31,695 nucleotides of DNA from Acidimicrobiia bacterium (GTDB lineage: Bacteria > Actinomycetota > Acidimicrobiia > Acidimicrobiales > SKKL01), in the NCBI GenBank assembly GCA_041676705.1, contig JBAYRL010000014.1, positions 1-31,695 of the forward strand. The letters are read 5' to 3'. Of the stretch, positions 23,248-31,417 are shown in pieces (position 1 is the stretch's first letter; every line of letters starts with the position of its first letter). The notes below the pieces were generated by a model. It was not told where the DNA came from. It saw nothing but the letters and a program-made list of their open reading frames with translations, and searched no databases. Position numbers and translations under genes: made by a program.

Positions 23248-24120
23248 TTAGCTCCACTCCAAACCGTCGATACCTGCGAATAAGTCCGTTTCTGGTATCT
23301 CGGACTCCACCCGGGACTGGGCCAAAATGTAGTCGTCAAACGGATGAATCGAATTGGCAACATCTTCAGGCAGGCCGAACCAAAATGGAGAGGTTGGATC
23401 AACCTGGGTAGCGTGAGCCAATAATCCTTCAGTGCGGGCGTACTGAAAACCGTCGATGGGCACCTGGGTAGTAATGCGGTGATCTTGATCAACCCGGGTG
23501 GGGTTTAAGAAGCGTTCGGTGTACGGCGATTCTAAGCCCAGTTCAAGAAATTTTTCGTGTGTTTCGATCATGCGCTTACGAGACCACATGGAGTAATACA
23601 GCTTCAGCGGCGTCCAAGGTTCACCCAAATCTGGGTAAGCATTGGCATCACCAGCCCGTTCAAAAGCGGGCACGCTGATGTCATGCACCCGAAGATGATC
23701 AGGGTGCTCATAGCCTCTCTGGTCGTCGGCATAGGTCACCAAGACGTGGGGCTTGTATTGTCGGATCAAGGCCACCAAACGCCCAATGGCTTCTTCCAAG
23801 TCGGCTTGCCAGAAACTTTCGGGATGAGCATTAGATTCTGTCTCGGGCATACCAGAATCGCGATAGCCAAGACGTTCAACAACTTCGTAACCAATCACCT
23901 GAGCTGCCAAATCAAGCTCACGAGTTCGAACGGCAGTGATATCGGCACGAACTTCGTCGTTGTCCATAGCCGGGTTCAAAATGCTGCCTTCTTCACCGCC
24001 GGTGCAGCTAACCAGAACCGTGAGCGCCCCCATGGAGTGATATTTGGCGATAGTTGGTGCGCCTTTGGATGACTCATCATCGGGATGAGCATGGACAGTC
24101 ATAATTACCGGTCGTGTCAT
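23248..24120 (-). CDS. mca: Mycothiol S-conjugate amidase
   Basis: Zn-dependent PIG-L family amidase that cleaves mycothiol S-conjugates so that the toxic part leaves as a mercapturic acid. From the ATG at 24120 it has 290 aa. Zn/catalytic motif H10-A-H12-P-D14-D15 followed by ESSKGA, then GGEEGSILNP and H139-P-D-H142 in the middle. The SKGA stretch, the GEPWTPLKLYY segment and the C-terminal PETDLFAGI favour Mca over MshB. An upstream GTG at 24159 would add 13 residues with no family match; TAGCGT 8 nt before the ATG supports the shorter, leaderless form. Implies that the cell makes mycothiol. Confidence 0.88.
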   Translation of the reverse strand: MTRPVIMTVHAHPDDESSKGAPTIAKYHSMGALTVLVSCTGGEEGSILNPAMDNDEVRADITAVRTRELDLAAQVIGYEVVERLGYRDSGMPETESNAHPESFWQADLEEAIGRLVALIRQYKPHVLVTYADDQRGYEHPDHLRVHDISVPAFERAGDANAYPDLGEPWTPLKLYYSMWSRKRMIETHEKFLELGLESPYTERFLNPTRVDQDHRITTQVPIDGFQYARTEGLLAHATQVDPTSPFWFGLPEDVANSIHPFDDYILAQSRVESEIPETDLFAGIDGLEWS

Positions 24121-24128
24121 GGAATCTA

Positions 24129-24134
24129 ACGCTA
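24129..24134 (-). promoter_or_regulatory. -10 element of mca (TAGCGT), leaderless candidate
   Basis: On the minus strand TAGCGT ends 8 nt before the chosen ATG (24120). There is no Shine-Dalgarno. This promoter and that of murA lie back to back in the 83-nt gap 24121-24203. Confidence 0.4.
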
Positions 24135-24188
24135 GCAAGTTGTCGCATGTCACCGGCACTATGGCCGGGTGTTACACCGGCCGCGCAC

Positions 24189-24194
24189 TAGGCT
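24189..24194 (+). promoter_or_regulatory. -10 element of murA (TAGGCT), leaderless candidate
   Basis: TAGGCT ends 9 nt before the murA ATG at 24204. There is no Shine-Dalgarno and no clear -35. Confidence 0.38.
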
Positions 24195-24203
24195 TAGAGC
24201 CAA

Positions 24204-25496
24204 ATGGATCGGTTCAAAATCATTGGTGGACGCCCACTCAGCGGCACCGTTCGCCCCGCTGGAAACAAAAACTCCGCTTTGCCTATGTTGGCGGCAACCT
24301 TGTTGGGCGATAGTCCAAGCATCCTGTCAAATGTGCCCGACATTGGTGACGTTCGGACCATGTTGAGTTTGCTTGAAGCCCTAGGTGCCGAAGTTGAACG
24401 TGGCAGCAACGGTACGGTGCGGGTAGACCCAAGCCGGGTACGGCCAGTTCCCCTCGACACCGAGCTATCAGCCAAAATTCGTGCTTCGTTGTTGCTAGCC
24501 GGGCCGATGTTAGGTCGCTTTGGGGAAATCACGCTGCCGCCACCTGGGGGCGACACTATTGGTCGACGACGTAACGATACCCACTGGCTGGCTCTTGAAG
24601 CTTTGGGGGCAACCCTAGAAGTGGTCAATCACATTCACGAGCTGCGGGCACCTGCTGGCCTGGTGGGTGCCGATATTTTGTTGGATGAAGCTTCGGTGAT
24701 GGCTACAGAAAATGCGGTCATGGCGGCCGTGTTGGCCAAAGGCACCACCATTATTCGCAATGCTGCTTCCGAGCCCCACGTGCAAGATCTCTGCGCCATG
24801 TTGGTGCAAATGGGTGCCAAGATTGAGGGCATTGGTTCCAACCTGTTGGTAATCGAAGGCCAAGACAACCTGTCGGGGGCCAACGTCACGATCTCAGCTG
24901 ACTTTATGGAGATCGGCTCGTTTATTGGTCTGGGGGCCATCACGGAAGGCAATCTGCGTATTGGCCCGGTGGACCATGAAACGCTCCGTATGATTGTGGC
25001 TAAATTCGATATTTTGGGTGTAAAAATCACCGTTAATGGCGACTACATTCAAGTCCCCTCAGGCCAAGAACTAATTATCCGGGAAGACCACGGCGGTAAA
25101 ATTCCCCGTATCCATGAAGCACCGTGGCCAGGATTTCCAGCTGACTTAATGTCTATTGCCTTGGTAGTGGCCACCCAAGCCAGCGGTACCGTGCTATTGC
25201 ACCAGTGGATGTTTGAAAGTCGGCTTTATTTCACCGACCGGCTGATTGAAATGGGGGCCCGCATAATTGTGGCCGACCCCCACCGAGCGGTGGTTACCGG
25301 CCCTTCGCTGCTTCGCGGTTCTACTGTCCAATCACCTGATATCCGGGCTGGCATGGCCTTGTTAATGGCCGCTATGTGTGCCGAAGGCCCATCGACCATT
25401 GGCAACATTCATCAAATAGACCGAGGCTACGAGCGAATTGATGAGAAGTTGCGCATGTTGGGGGCCGACATCGAACGCATCTCTGCTAATGACTAG
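24204..25496 (+). CDS. murA: UDP-N-acetylglucosamine 1-carboxyvinyltransferase
   Basis: First committed enzyme of peptidoglycan synthesis: transfers enolpyruvate from PEP to UDP-GlcNAc in the cytoplasm. 430 aa, typical length. K22-N23 (GNKNSALP) is the conserved substrate-binding pair. In the active-site loop GGDTIGRRRNDTH, D117 stands where most MurA have Cys (C115 in E. coli); R122, D125 and H127 fit the conserved R120, D123 and H125. M. tuberculosis MurA has the same Cys-to-Asp change and is not inhibited by fosfomycin. It is transcribed divergently from mca and meets dnaE2 tail to tail in a CTAG that provides both stop codons. Confidence 0.94.
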   Translation: MDRFKIIGGRPLSGTVRPAGNKNSALPMLAATLLGDSPSILSNVPDIGDVRTMLSLLEALGAEVERGSNGTVRVDPSRVRPVPLDTELSAKIRASLLLAGPMLGRFGEITLPPPGGDTIGRRRNDTHWLALEALGATLEVVNHIHELRAPAGLVGADILLDEASVMATENAVMAAVLAKGTTIIRNAASEPHVQDLCAMLVQMGAKIEGIGSNLLVIEGQDNLSGANVTISADFMEIGSFIGLGAITEGNLRIGPVDHETLRMIVAKFDILGVKITVNGDYIQVPSGQELIIREDHGGKIPRIHEAPWPGFPADLMSIALVVATQASGTVLLHQWMFESRLYFTDRLIEMGARIIVADPHRAVVTGPSLLRGSTVQSPDIRAGMALLMAAMCAEGPSTIGNIHQIDRGYERIDEKLRMLGADIERISAND

Positions 25497-28400
25497 CGGA
25501 AATCTCGAGACATAGAAACCTTTGTTCTTAGATCCAAGGCCTCTAAACGCTCGGCTTTTATGTTCACTACCCCGCCTTCGCCTCGTTCTAGCTGACCTTT
25601 AATAAGCAAAGCGTTAGCGAAACGAGCAGCATGGCTGTATCGCTGCCAAGCTCCCTGAGACACAATCACGTTCACAAACCCGGTCTCGTCTTCCAAGCTA
25701 ACAAAGGTCACCCCAGCCGCAGTTGCCGGACGTTGCCGATGGGTTACCACCCCCGCTACCAGCACCTTGGCCCCATTCGGTATCAGCTTTAAGCCTTTAG
25801 CTTCAACAACACCTTTTTCACCCAAGGCTTCCCGCAGGAATCTGGTGGGGTGCCCTTCGGGAGATATGCCACTAGCCCATAAATCGGCCAAAGCTGTTTC
25901 TTGGGCATCCATTTTGGGTAGCGCTGGGGCTTCTTGCACGTTAACAATTCCAGGCAGAGTGCTTTGGTTGAGACCCGCCAAGGCCCCACTAACCCACAAG
26001 GCCGAACGGCGATCAGCGGCCAAATCTCCAAATGCTCCGCTAATGGCTAGTGACTCTAAAAGATCTTTCGGCGTTTCGGTGCGCTTAATAAAATCTTCGA
26101 TGCTGGTGTATAGACCGTTTTCTTCACGTTCGGCCACAATTTGGTTGGCTATGGTGTCACCAAGATTCTTAACAGACGACAGCCCTAAGCGAATACTTGG
26201 CCCTCCTAAACCCCATTCGATGGTGGTGGCCCGAAAAGCGGCATTGCTAAAAGGACCTTCTAAGGTGGCCTGGGTTTGAGACCGATTTAGGTCGGCACCG
26301 TAGGTATTAACCCCATGACGTCTGGCATCTTGAACTAAAGAATGTGGTGAATAGAACCCCATGGGTTGGGCGTTGATTAACGCCGTGTAAAACACAGCGG
26401 GGTAAAAACGTTTTAGCCAAGCACTGGCATAAACCAAATAAGCAAAGGAAACAGAGTGGCTTTCAGGAAAACCAAAATCGGCAAAAGCAGCTAGTTTCCC
26501 GTATATAGCTTCGGCTACTTCACCAGTGATGCCCCTCGCAGCCATGCCTTGAAATAGCTGTTCACGCAGCTGTTCCATACGTTTTTTACTCCGCTTAGAA
26601 CCCATTGCCTGGCGAAGCTGATCGGCCTGGGCAGGGCTAAAACCGGCCACATCAATAGCCATCTGCATCAGCTGTTCTTGAAACAGCGGCACCCCCAAGG
26701 TTTTAGCCAGCGACCGCTCAAGCAGCGGGTGTAAATAGCTAACCTTTTCGTGTCCGTTACGACGACGAATGTAGGGATGCACCGAACCACCTTGAATAGG
26801 CCCAGGCCTAATAAGGGCCACCTGGACTACCAGATCGTAAAACTCTCTGGGTTGCACCCTGGGCAAAGTGGCCATTTGAGCCCGGCTTTCGACCTGGAAC
26901 ACCCCCACCGAGTCAGCCTCACACAACATGTCGTACACCCGGTCATCTTGGGGTAAAAGAGCCAGGTCAACCTCAATGTCGTAATGCTGCTTTATTAGAT
27001 CTACCGCCAGATGGAGAGCGGTCAGCATGCCTAGACCCAACAAGTCAAATTTCACTAAACCCGCTGCCGCACAATCATCTTTATCCCATTGCAGAACTGT
27101 GCGACCGGCCATGGCACCCCACTCCACCGGACACACTTCGCTCACCGGGCGATCGCAAATAACCATTCCACCAGGATGAATACCCAGATGACGAGGCGAG
27201 TCGACCAACTCGCTGACCAGCTCTTTCACCAAAGGTGGGGCCCCATATTTATCATCTGGGGTCCACCGATCAATTTGTTTAGCCCAGGTATCTTGTTCAA
27301 GTTTTGAATAGCCCAGCGCTTTAGCGACTTCCCTAACCGCAGATTTACCCCGATAGCTAATCACGTTGGCCACTAAGGCGGCTTTGTCACGGCCATAGCG
27401 TGTATACACGTATTGAATAACTTCTTCTCGTCGATGGCTCTCAATGTCAATGTCGATATCGGGGGGACCATCGCGTTCGACCGACAAGAACCGTTCAAAC
27501 AGTAAACCCAGTGATATGGGGTCGGCTTTAGTAATGCCCAGGGCGTAGCAAACAACCGAGTTGGCCGCTGAACCCCGACCTTGACAAAAAATCTCTAAGC
27601 GTTCGCATTCTTGAACAATGTCCCAAACTATTAGAAAGTAACCGGCAAAACCTAAGGTCTCAATAACCGTTAGTTCATGCTCAATTTGTGCTTGTGCTTT
27701 GGCTACTATTTCAGGGCTTTTCTTGCTGTAAAGCCGTTCTGCGCCTGCTGATACCAAGCTCCGCAGATACGAGTCTTCGTTAAATCCGCGGGGGCAAGGA
27801 AACGGTGGCAACTTAGGGGCAAGCAGCTTGAGATCAAAAGCGCAAGCTTGGCCCAGCTCACTAGCTTGTTCTATTACCCCAGGAAAACGGCTAAACCAAC
27901 GGCTTTGTTCCGCCCCAGAGCGAAGGTGCGCACCCGAGCCTCCCGGCAACCAACCATCCATCTCATGAATGGGCTTACCAGCTCTAATACTGGCCATAAC
28001 TTTGGCAAGCCGATGCTGCTTAGGGGTGGCATAGTGAACGTTGTTGGTAGCTACTAACCCCACCCCAGCATTAACAGCCAGCCTGGCTAAGGCTTCATTA
28101 CGGGTTTCATCCAGCGGGTCACCGTGGTTCCAGAGCTCCACGTAAATGTTCTCACGCCCAAACAACTCCACCAGTTCATCTAGGGTCCGCTTAGCCGCCC
28201 GGGGACCATCTGCGATGAGGGCTTTATTAAGTGGGCTCTTACGACAACCAGTTAACACCGCCCAGTTACCACTACTGGGTGTAGCTTGTCCCAACGTTGC
28301 CAAATTAAGCTTCGGCGCTTGTTTTTTCCCTGCTAACTGGGCTTCGGTGAGCACTTTAGCTAAGTGCTTATAGCCAAGTGGATTACGAGCCAACACCACT

Positions 28401-28666
28401 AAATGATCACCACTAGGGTCTAGCCCGTTGGTACGACTTGTGGTGGCATCCAACGACAGCTCAGCGCCAAAAATGGTTGGTAAACCCACTTCTTGGGCGG
28501 CTTGTGCGAAACGTACTACCCCGTAGAGACCGTTGTGGTCGGTGATCGCCAAAACCTCCAGGTTTAACCTGGTTGCTTCTTCTACCAACTCTTCAGGGCT
28601 TGAAGCGCCGTCTAGGAAACTTAGATTAGAGTGGCAATGCAGCTCGGCATAGGGAACAACTGACAC
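25493..28666 (-). CDS. dnaE2: Error-prone DNA polymerase DnaE2 (ImuC)
   Basis: C-family DNA polymerase for damage-induced mutagenesis. 1057 aa from the GTG at 28664-28666. N-terminal PHP domain (ELHCHSNLSFLDGASSP and ITDHNG), palm with the catalytic D403-I-D405 (PPDIDID), the GSAANSVVCYALG stretch and C-terminal helix-hairpin-helix and OB regions. DnaE2 is shorter than replicative DnaE1 (about 1150-1200 aa), and the size fits. The open frame extends to a TTG at 28702, but that TTG is the start of a -35 box, so I reject it. The SOS partners imuA and imuB are not adjacent. Single gene in its unit, just after cheX. Confidence 0.93.
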   Translation of the reverse strand: MSVVPYAELHCHSNLSFLDGASSPEELVEEATRLNLEVLAITDHNGLYGVVRFAQAAQEVGLPTIFGAELSLDATTSRTNGLDPSGDHLVVLARNPLGYKHLAKVLTEAQLAGKKQAPKLNLATLGQATPSSGNWAVLTGCRKSPLNKALIADGPRAAKRTLDELVELFGRENIYVELWNHGDPLDETRNEALARLAVNAGVGLVATNNVHYATPKQHRLAKVMASIRAGKPIHEMDGWLPGGSGAHLRSGAEQSRWFSRFPGVIEQASELGQACAFDLKLLAPKLPPFPCPRGFNEDSYLRSLVSAGAERLYSKKSPEIVAKAQAQIEHELTVIETLGFAGYFLIVWDIVQECERLEIFCQGRGSAANSVVCYALGITKADPISLGLLFERFLSVERDGPPDIDIDIESHRREEVIQYVYTRYGRDKAALVANVISYRGKSAVREVAKALGYSKLEQDTWAKQIDRWTPDDKYGAPPLVKELVSELVDSPRHLGIHPGGMVICDRPVSEVCPVEWGAMAGRTVLQWDKDDCAAAGLVKFDLLGLGMLTALHLAVDLIKQHYDIEVDLALLPQDDRVYDMLCEADSVGVFQVESRAQMATLPRVQPREFYDLVVQVALIRPGPIQGGSVHPYIRRRNGHEKVSYLHPLLERSLAKTLGVPLFQEQLMQMAIDVAGFSPAQADQLRQAMGSKRSKKRMEQLREQLFQGMAARGITGEVAEAIYGKLAAFADFGFPESHSVSFAYLVYASAWLKRFYPAVFYTALINAQPMGFYSPHSLVQDARRHGVNTYGADLNRSQTQATLEGPFSNAAFRATTIEWGLGGPSIRLGLSSVKNLGDTIANQIVAEREENGLYTSIEDFIKRTETPKDLLESLAISGAFGDLAADRRSALWVSGALAGLNQSTLPGIVNVQEAPALPKMDAQETALADLWASGISPEGHPTRFLREALGEKGVVEAKGLKLIPNGAKVLVAGVVTHRQRPATAAGVTFVSLEDETGFVNVIVSQGAWQRYSHAARFANALLIKGQLERGEGGVVNIKAERLEALDLRTKVSMSRDFR

Positions 28667-28673
28667 CCCCAGA

Positions 28674-28702
28674 ACAATACGAACATACGTTCGGTTTTTC
28701 AA
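28674..28702 (-). promoter_or_regulatory. LexA-controlled dnaE2 promoter, leaderless
   Basis: On the minus strand: -35 TTGAAA (revcomp of 28697-28702), a spacer of exactly 17 bp, -10 TATTGT (revcomp of 28674-28679), then 7 nt to the GTG start. The spacer contains CGAACGTATGTTCG (28680-28693), a perfect palindrome that fits the GAAC-N4-GTTC box of LexA in actinobacteria and Bacillus. A repressor bound there would cover the promoter. There is no Shine-Dalgarno before the GTG. Confidence 0.85.
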
Positions 28703-28724
28703 GAGCCAAGGGCATTAAGAAAAT

Positions 28725-29180
28725 TCAGCTGCCACCGTTAATCGATACCACCACACAGCTAAAAGGCTGGTCGTCGGCTAAAAAGTTGACCCTCACCAGC
28801 TCGGTAGCGCCCATCACATTCATATCTAGTCGCTCCCCTACCGCCACTGTCGGCAGCGACAGCCGAGTTTCACCGCCGATCAAAGCCTTCACGTTGCCAC
28901 CGCCCATGTTGGCCAGCTCACCAATCACATCGTGAACTTCGCTCTCAGGAGGTTCTTCCCCATCTTCGTAACCCAACATGGCAGCGGTAAAGCTAACCGC
29001 TCCCGCCATTGGGGTTTCAATCATGAAAGCACCTTGCCAGCTACCGTTTATCTGCACCGCCGAGCGAACTTCACGCCCCTCATAGGCCAGAGGATTTTCC
29101 ACCACTACAGCGTCAAGACCTAGCATCGACTCCCAAATTTCAACTGCTATTTGGGTTATGTCATCGGCGCTAACACTCAT
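28725..29180 (-). CDS. CheX-like CheY-P phosphatase domain protein
   Basis: 151-aa single-domain protein of the CheC/CheX fold. The family's ExxxN-like signature appears as E88-L-A-N91 in DVIGELANMGGGN, followed by the VKALI stretch; only one such motif is present, as in CheX (CheC has two). CheX proteins dephosphorylate CheY-P and so end the signal. The ATG overlaps the cheR stop (ATGA), so the two are coupled. The gene ends 58 nt before dnaE2 and probably forms the last gene of the chemotaxis unit. Confidence 0.85.
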   Translation of the reverse strand: MSVSADDITQIAVEIWESMLGLDAVVVENPLAYEGREVRSAVQINGSWQGAFMIETPMAGAVSFTAAMLGYEDGEEPPESEVHDVIGELANMGGGNVKALIGGETRLSLPTVAVGERLDMNVMGATELVRVNFLADDQPFSCVVVSINGGS

Positions 29181-30022
29181 TTAGCCTGCCCTTCTACATG
29201 AGATCGAAGCTGATAGATTCCTGCTCGCGTTGGATTAACCCGAACAAAAGAATCATCAATGTTCAATGTAGTTTCGGCATTCCCGAGGAATAAATAACCA
29301 TCGGGCCGCATAATTTTCTTAACCCGAGACAAAATCTTCTGTTTTGTTGGAATATCGAAGTAAATCATGACATTTCGTAACATAACAATGTCAACATTAG
29401 GGACTTCGGTCCAAGGCCCAATCAGATTAATTACCCCAAAGCGGACCATTTTCCGCAGTTCATCTTTAATTACCCACTGCGTACCATCATTGGTGAAGTA
29501 GCGAGCCATCAAATTAGGTGGTAAGCCACGGCTTACTTCTAATTGCGAATAACGCCCTTCTCGCGCTTTATTAACCACCGATTCTGCTAAATCACTAGCC
29601 AAAATACTTACACGCCAATTAGTTAGTTCAGGGAAACTATCGCGTAAAACCATGGCCACGCTGTAGGGCTCTTGCCCGCTCGAACATGCCGCTGACCACA
29701 AGGTGATAGATTGCTCCACCGAGCGTCGACGAACCAGGTCGGGAATAACCGTAGATTTCAAAGCCTCATACGGGTGAAGATCGCGAAACCACGATGTTTC
29801 ATTGGTGGTCATGGCTTGCACCACCTCGTGATGCAAACGGCTATAAGGCTCATACCGAAGTTTGGCCACCATGGCGCCAACATCTTTGAAACCAGCGGCT
29901 TGAGCCACTGGTCGCAGGCGGCTTTCCACCAAATAACCTTTGCCCGACTCCACCACCAAAGCTGCCGAGGTATAAACCAGTTCTCTTACATATTGAAAAT
30001 CGGCCTGGCTAACAGCACTCAA
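29177..30022 (-). CDS. cheR: Chemotaxis protein methyltransferase CheR
   Basis: SAM-dependent methyltransferase that methylates glutamates of chemoreceptors. 281 aa: N-terminal helical domain (about 1-75), then the SAM-binding domain with TTNETSWFRD, WSAACSSGQEPYS (motif I region) and LRNVMIYFD. Start is TTG at 30020-30022, which overlaps the cheB stop as TTGA; GGGAGG 8 nt upstream supports this unusual start, and no ATG is near. Confidence 0.94.
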   Translation of the reverse strand: MSAVSQADFQYVRELVYTSAALVVESGKGYLVESRLRPVAQAAGFKDVGAMVAKLRYEPYSRLHHEVVQAMTTNETSWFRDLHPYEALKSTVIPDLVRRRSVEQSITLWSAACSSGQEPYSVAMVLRDSFPELTNWRVSILASDLAESVVNKAREGRYSQLEVSRGLPPNLMARYFTNDGTQWVIKDELRKMVRFGVINLIGPWTEVPNVDIVMLRNVMIYFDIPTKQKILSRVKKIMRPDGYLFLGNAETTLNIDDSFVRVNPTRAGIYQLRSHVEGQAK

Positions 30023-31350
30023 CGCCCTGGCCTCCCATCACCAGGCGCTGCTTCCCGCATCACGCGGCCGAAAGAAACTCTCTGCATAATCTCATTAGGC
30101 AGATTAGTGAGACTGTAAACCTCAGTTGTAATGCCACCTTCAACTACCGCCCCCGGCATACCCCACACCACGCTGGAGGCTTGATCTTGGGCGATCACTT
30201 GGCCACCGGCATCTAGAATTGCTTGGGAGCCGCGCATGCCATCACGGCCCATACCAGTCATTACTACCGCCAGCGCATTCACACCATAAATCTTGGCGAC
30301 CGATCTGAACAACACATCAGCAGCCGGTCGACAAGAGTTCTCTTTGGGGCCACTGTTCAAAGTTAGAACCTTGCTACCCGAAGCCGTACTTCCCACCTCA
30401 AGATGAAAATCGCCAGGGGCAATCCAACATTTACCCGGCTGCAAAACGTCACCTGATTTGGCTTCAACCACCTCGATGGCAGCGTTGGCGTTGAGGCGTT
30501 CGGCTAGCAACTTAGTGAACATGGGCGGCATGTGCTGAACGATCACAATTGGCACTGGCATGTTCAGCGGTAACTGTGGCAGCAACTCGGCTAGGGCATT
30601 CGGTCCCCCCGTTGAGATGCCAATGGTGACCACATCTACCCGATTGGCTAAACCCTGGGGGCGAGCTGCACGAACTTCGCGTGGCGTGGCTGCCGCCTGA
30701 GTAGGGCCTACACCACCTCGTCGGGCCGGGTTTGGTGAATTTGTGGCCGCTGATGCTCTCGGAGAATCACGAGGTGGTCGCCTGCTTGGTGCCGGTGGTG
30801 CCGTGGTGGCATCTGATATCACATCCCGGCGACTTCGATGCAGCTCGGCTTGCATAGCCCGATCAACCTGGGGTGACAAACGACGTCCACGCTCTGGGGA
30901 CACCGGCGGAGGTTCGTTGGCATCAGGCAACCCCGTAAGGGCCAAGATTCGAGGTACTAGCTCATCTCGAACCAGTTCGATAGCCGCGGTAACACTGCCG
31001 ACATTGGCGGGTTTAGTGACATAGTCATTAGCACCTCGCATTAACGCTTCTAAAGTGACCGCGGTACCACGTTCAGTAAGGGTGCTGAACATTATAACCG
31101 GCAGGTTTGGGTATTGACCCCGAATCGCAACCAGGGTTTCAATACCATCCATAACCGGCATTTCAATATCTAAAATAACCAAATCCGGTTGTAGCTGCTC
31201 TATTTTTTGAAGTGCAATTTTGCCGTTGGCGGCGGTGCCAACCACATCAATAGTTGGCACCTTGGCCAGCACATCAGAAACTAAGCGTCGCACCACCACC
31301 GCATCATCAGTAATAAGAACCTTTGCCCGGCGGTTCGGATGTAAACCCAC
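30019..31350 (-). CDS. cheB: Chemotaxis protein-glutamate methylesterase CheB
   Basis: Response regulator with methylesterase output that removes methyl groups from receptors. 443 aa: receiver domain (about 10-125) with D15-D16, phosphoacceptor D61, S89 and K113; a long low-complexity linker (about 135-235) rich in Arg, Pro, Ala and Ser; and the methylesterase domain (about 236-425) with S246 (GISTGGP), H273 (QHMPP) and D370 (GMGRDG). E. coli CheB is about 350 aa; the extra length is mainly linker. GTG start with GGAGAGG 10 nt upstream. Follows the receptor gene by 67 nt. Confidence 0.95.
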   Translation of the reverse strand: MGLHPNRRAKVLITDDAVVVRRLVSDVLAKVPTIDVVGTAANGKIALQKIEQLQPDLVILDIEMPVMDGIETLVAIRGQYPNLPVIMFSTLTERGTAVTLEALMRGANDYVTKPANVGSVTAAIELVRDELVPRILALTGLPDANEPPPVSPERGRRLSPQVDRAMQAELHRSRRDVISDATTAPPAPSRRPPRDSPRASAATNSPNPARRGGVGPTQAAATPREVRAARPQGLANRVDVVTIGISTGGPNALAELLPQLPLNMPVPIVIVQHMPPMFTKLLAERLNANAAIEVVEAKSGDVLQPGKCWIAPGDFHLEVGSTASGSKVLTLNSGPKENSCRPAADVLFRSVAKIYGVNALAVVMTGMGRDGMRGSQAILDAGGQVIAQDQASSVVWGMPGAVVEGGITTEVYSLTNLPNEIMQRVSFGRVMREAAPGDGRPGR

Positions 31351-31417
31351 TGCGTTTCTACCTCTCCGCCCTGGTGAGCCTGATGGTTGGTTATTGCATA
31401 GTTACTTTAGGTTGTTA

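Noticed and set aside
24121..24159. GTG start of mca at 24159
   Set aside because: The 13 extra residues do not match the family; the ATG at 24120 has a well-placed -10 hexamer.
28667..28702. TTG start of dnaE2 at 28702
   Set aside because: It lies in the -35 box, the added 12 residues would be encoded by the promoter and LexA box, and the family N-terminus begins after them.
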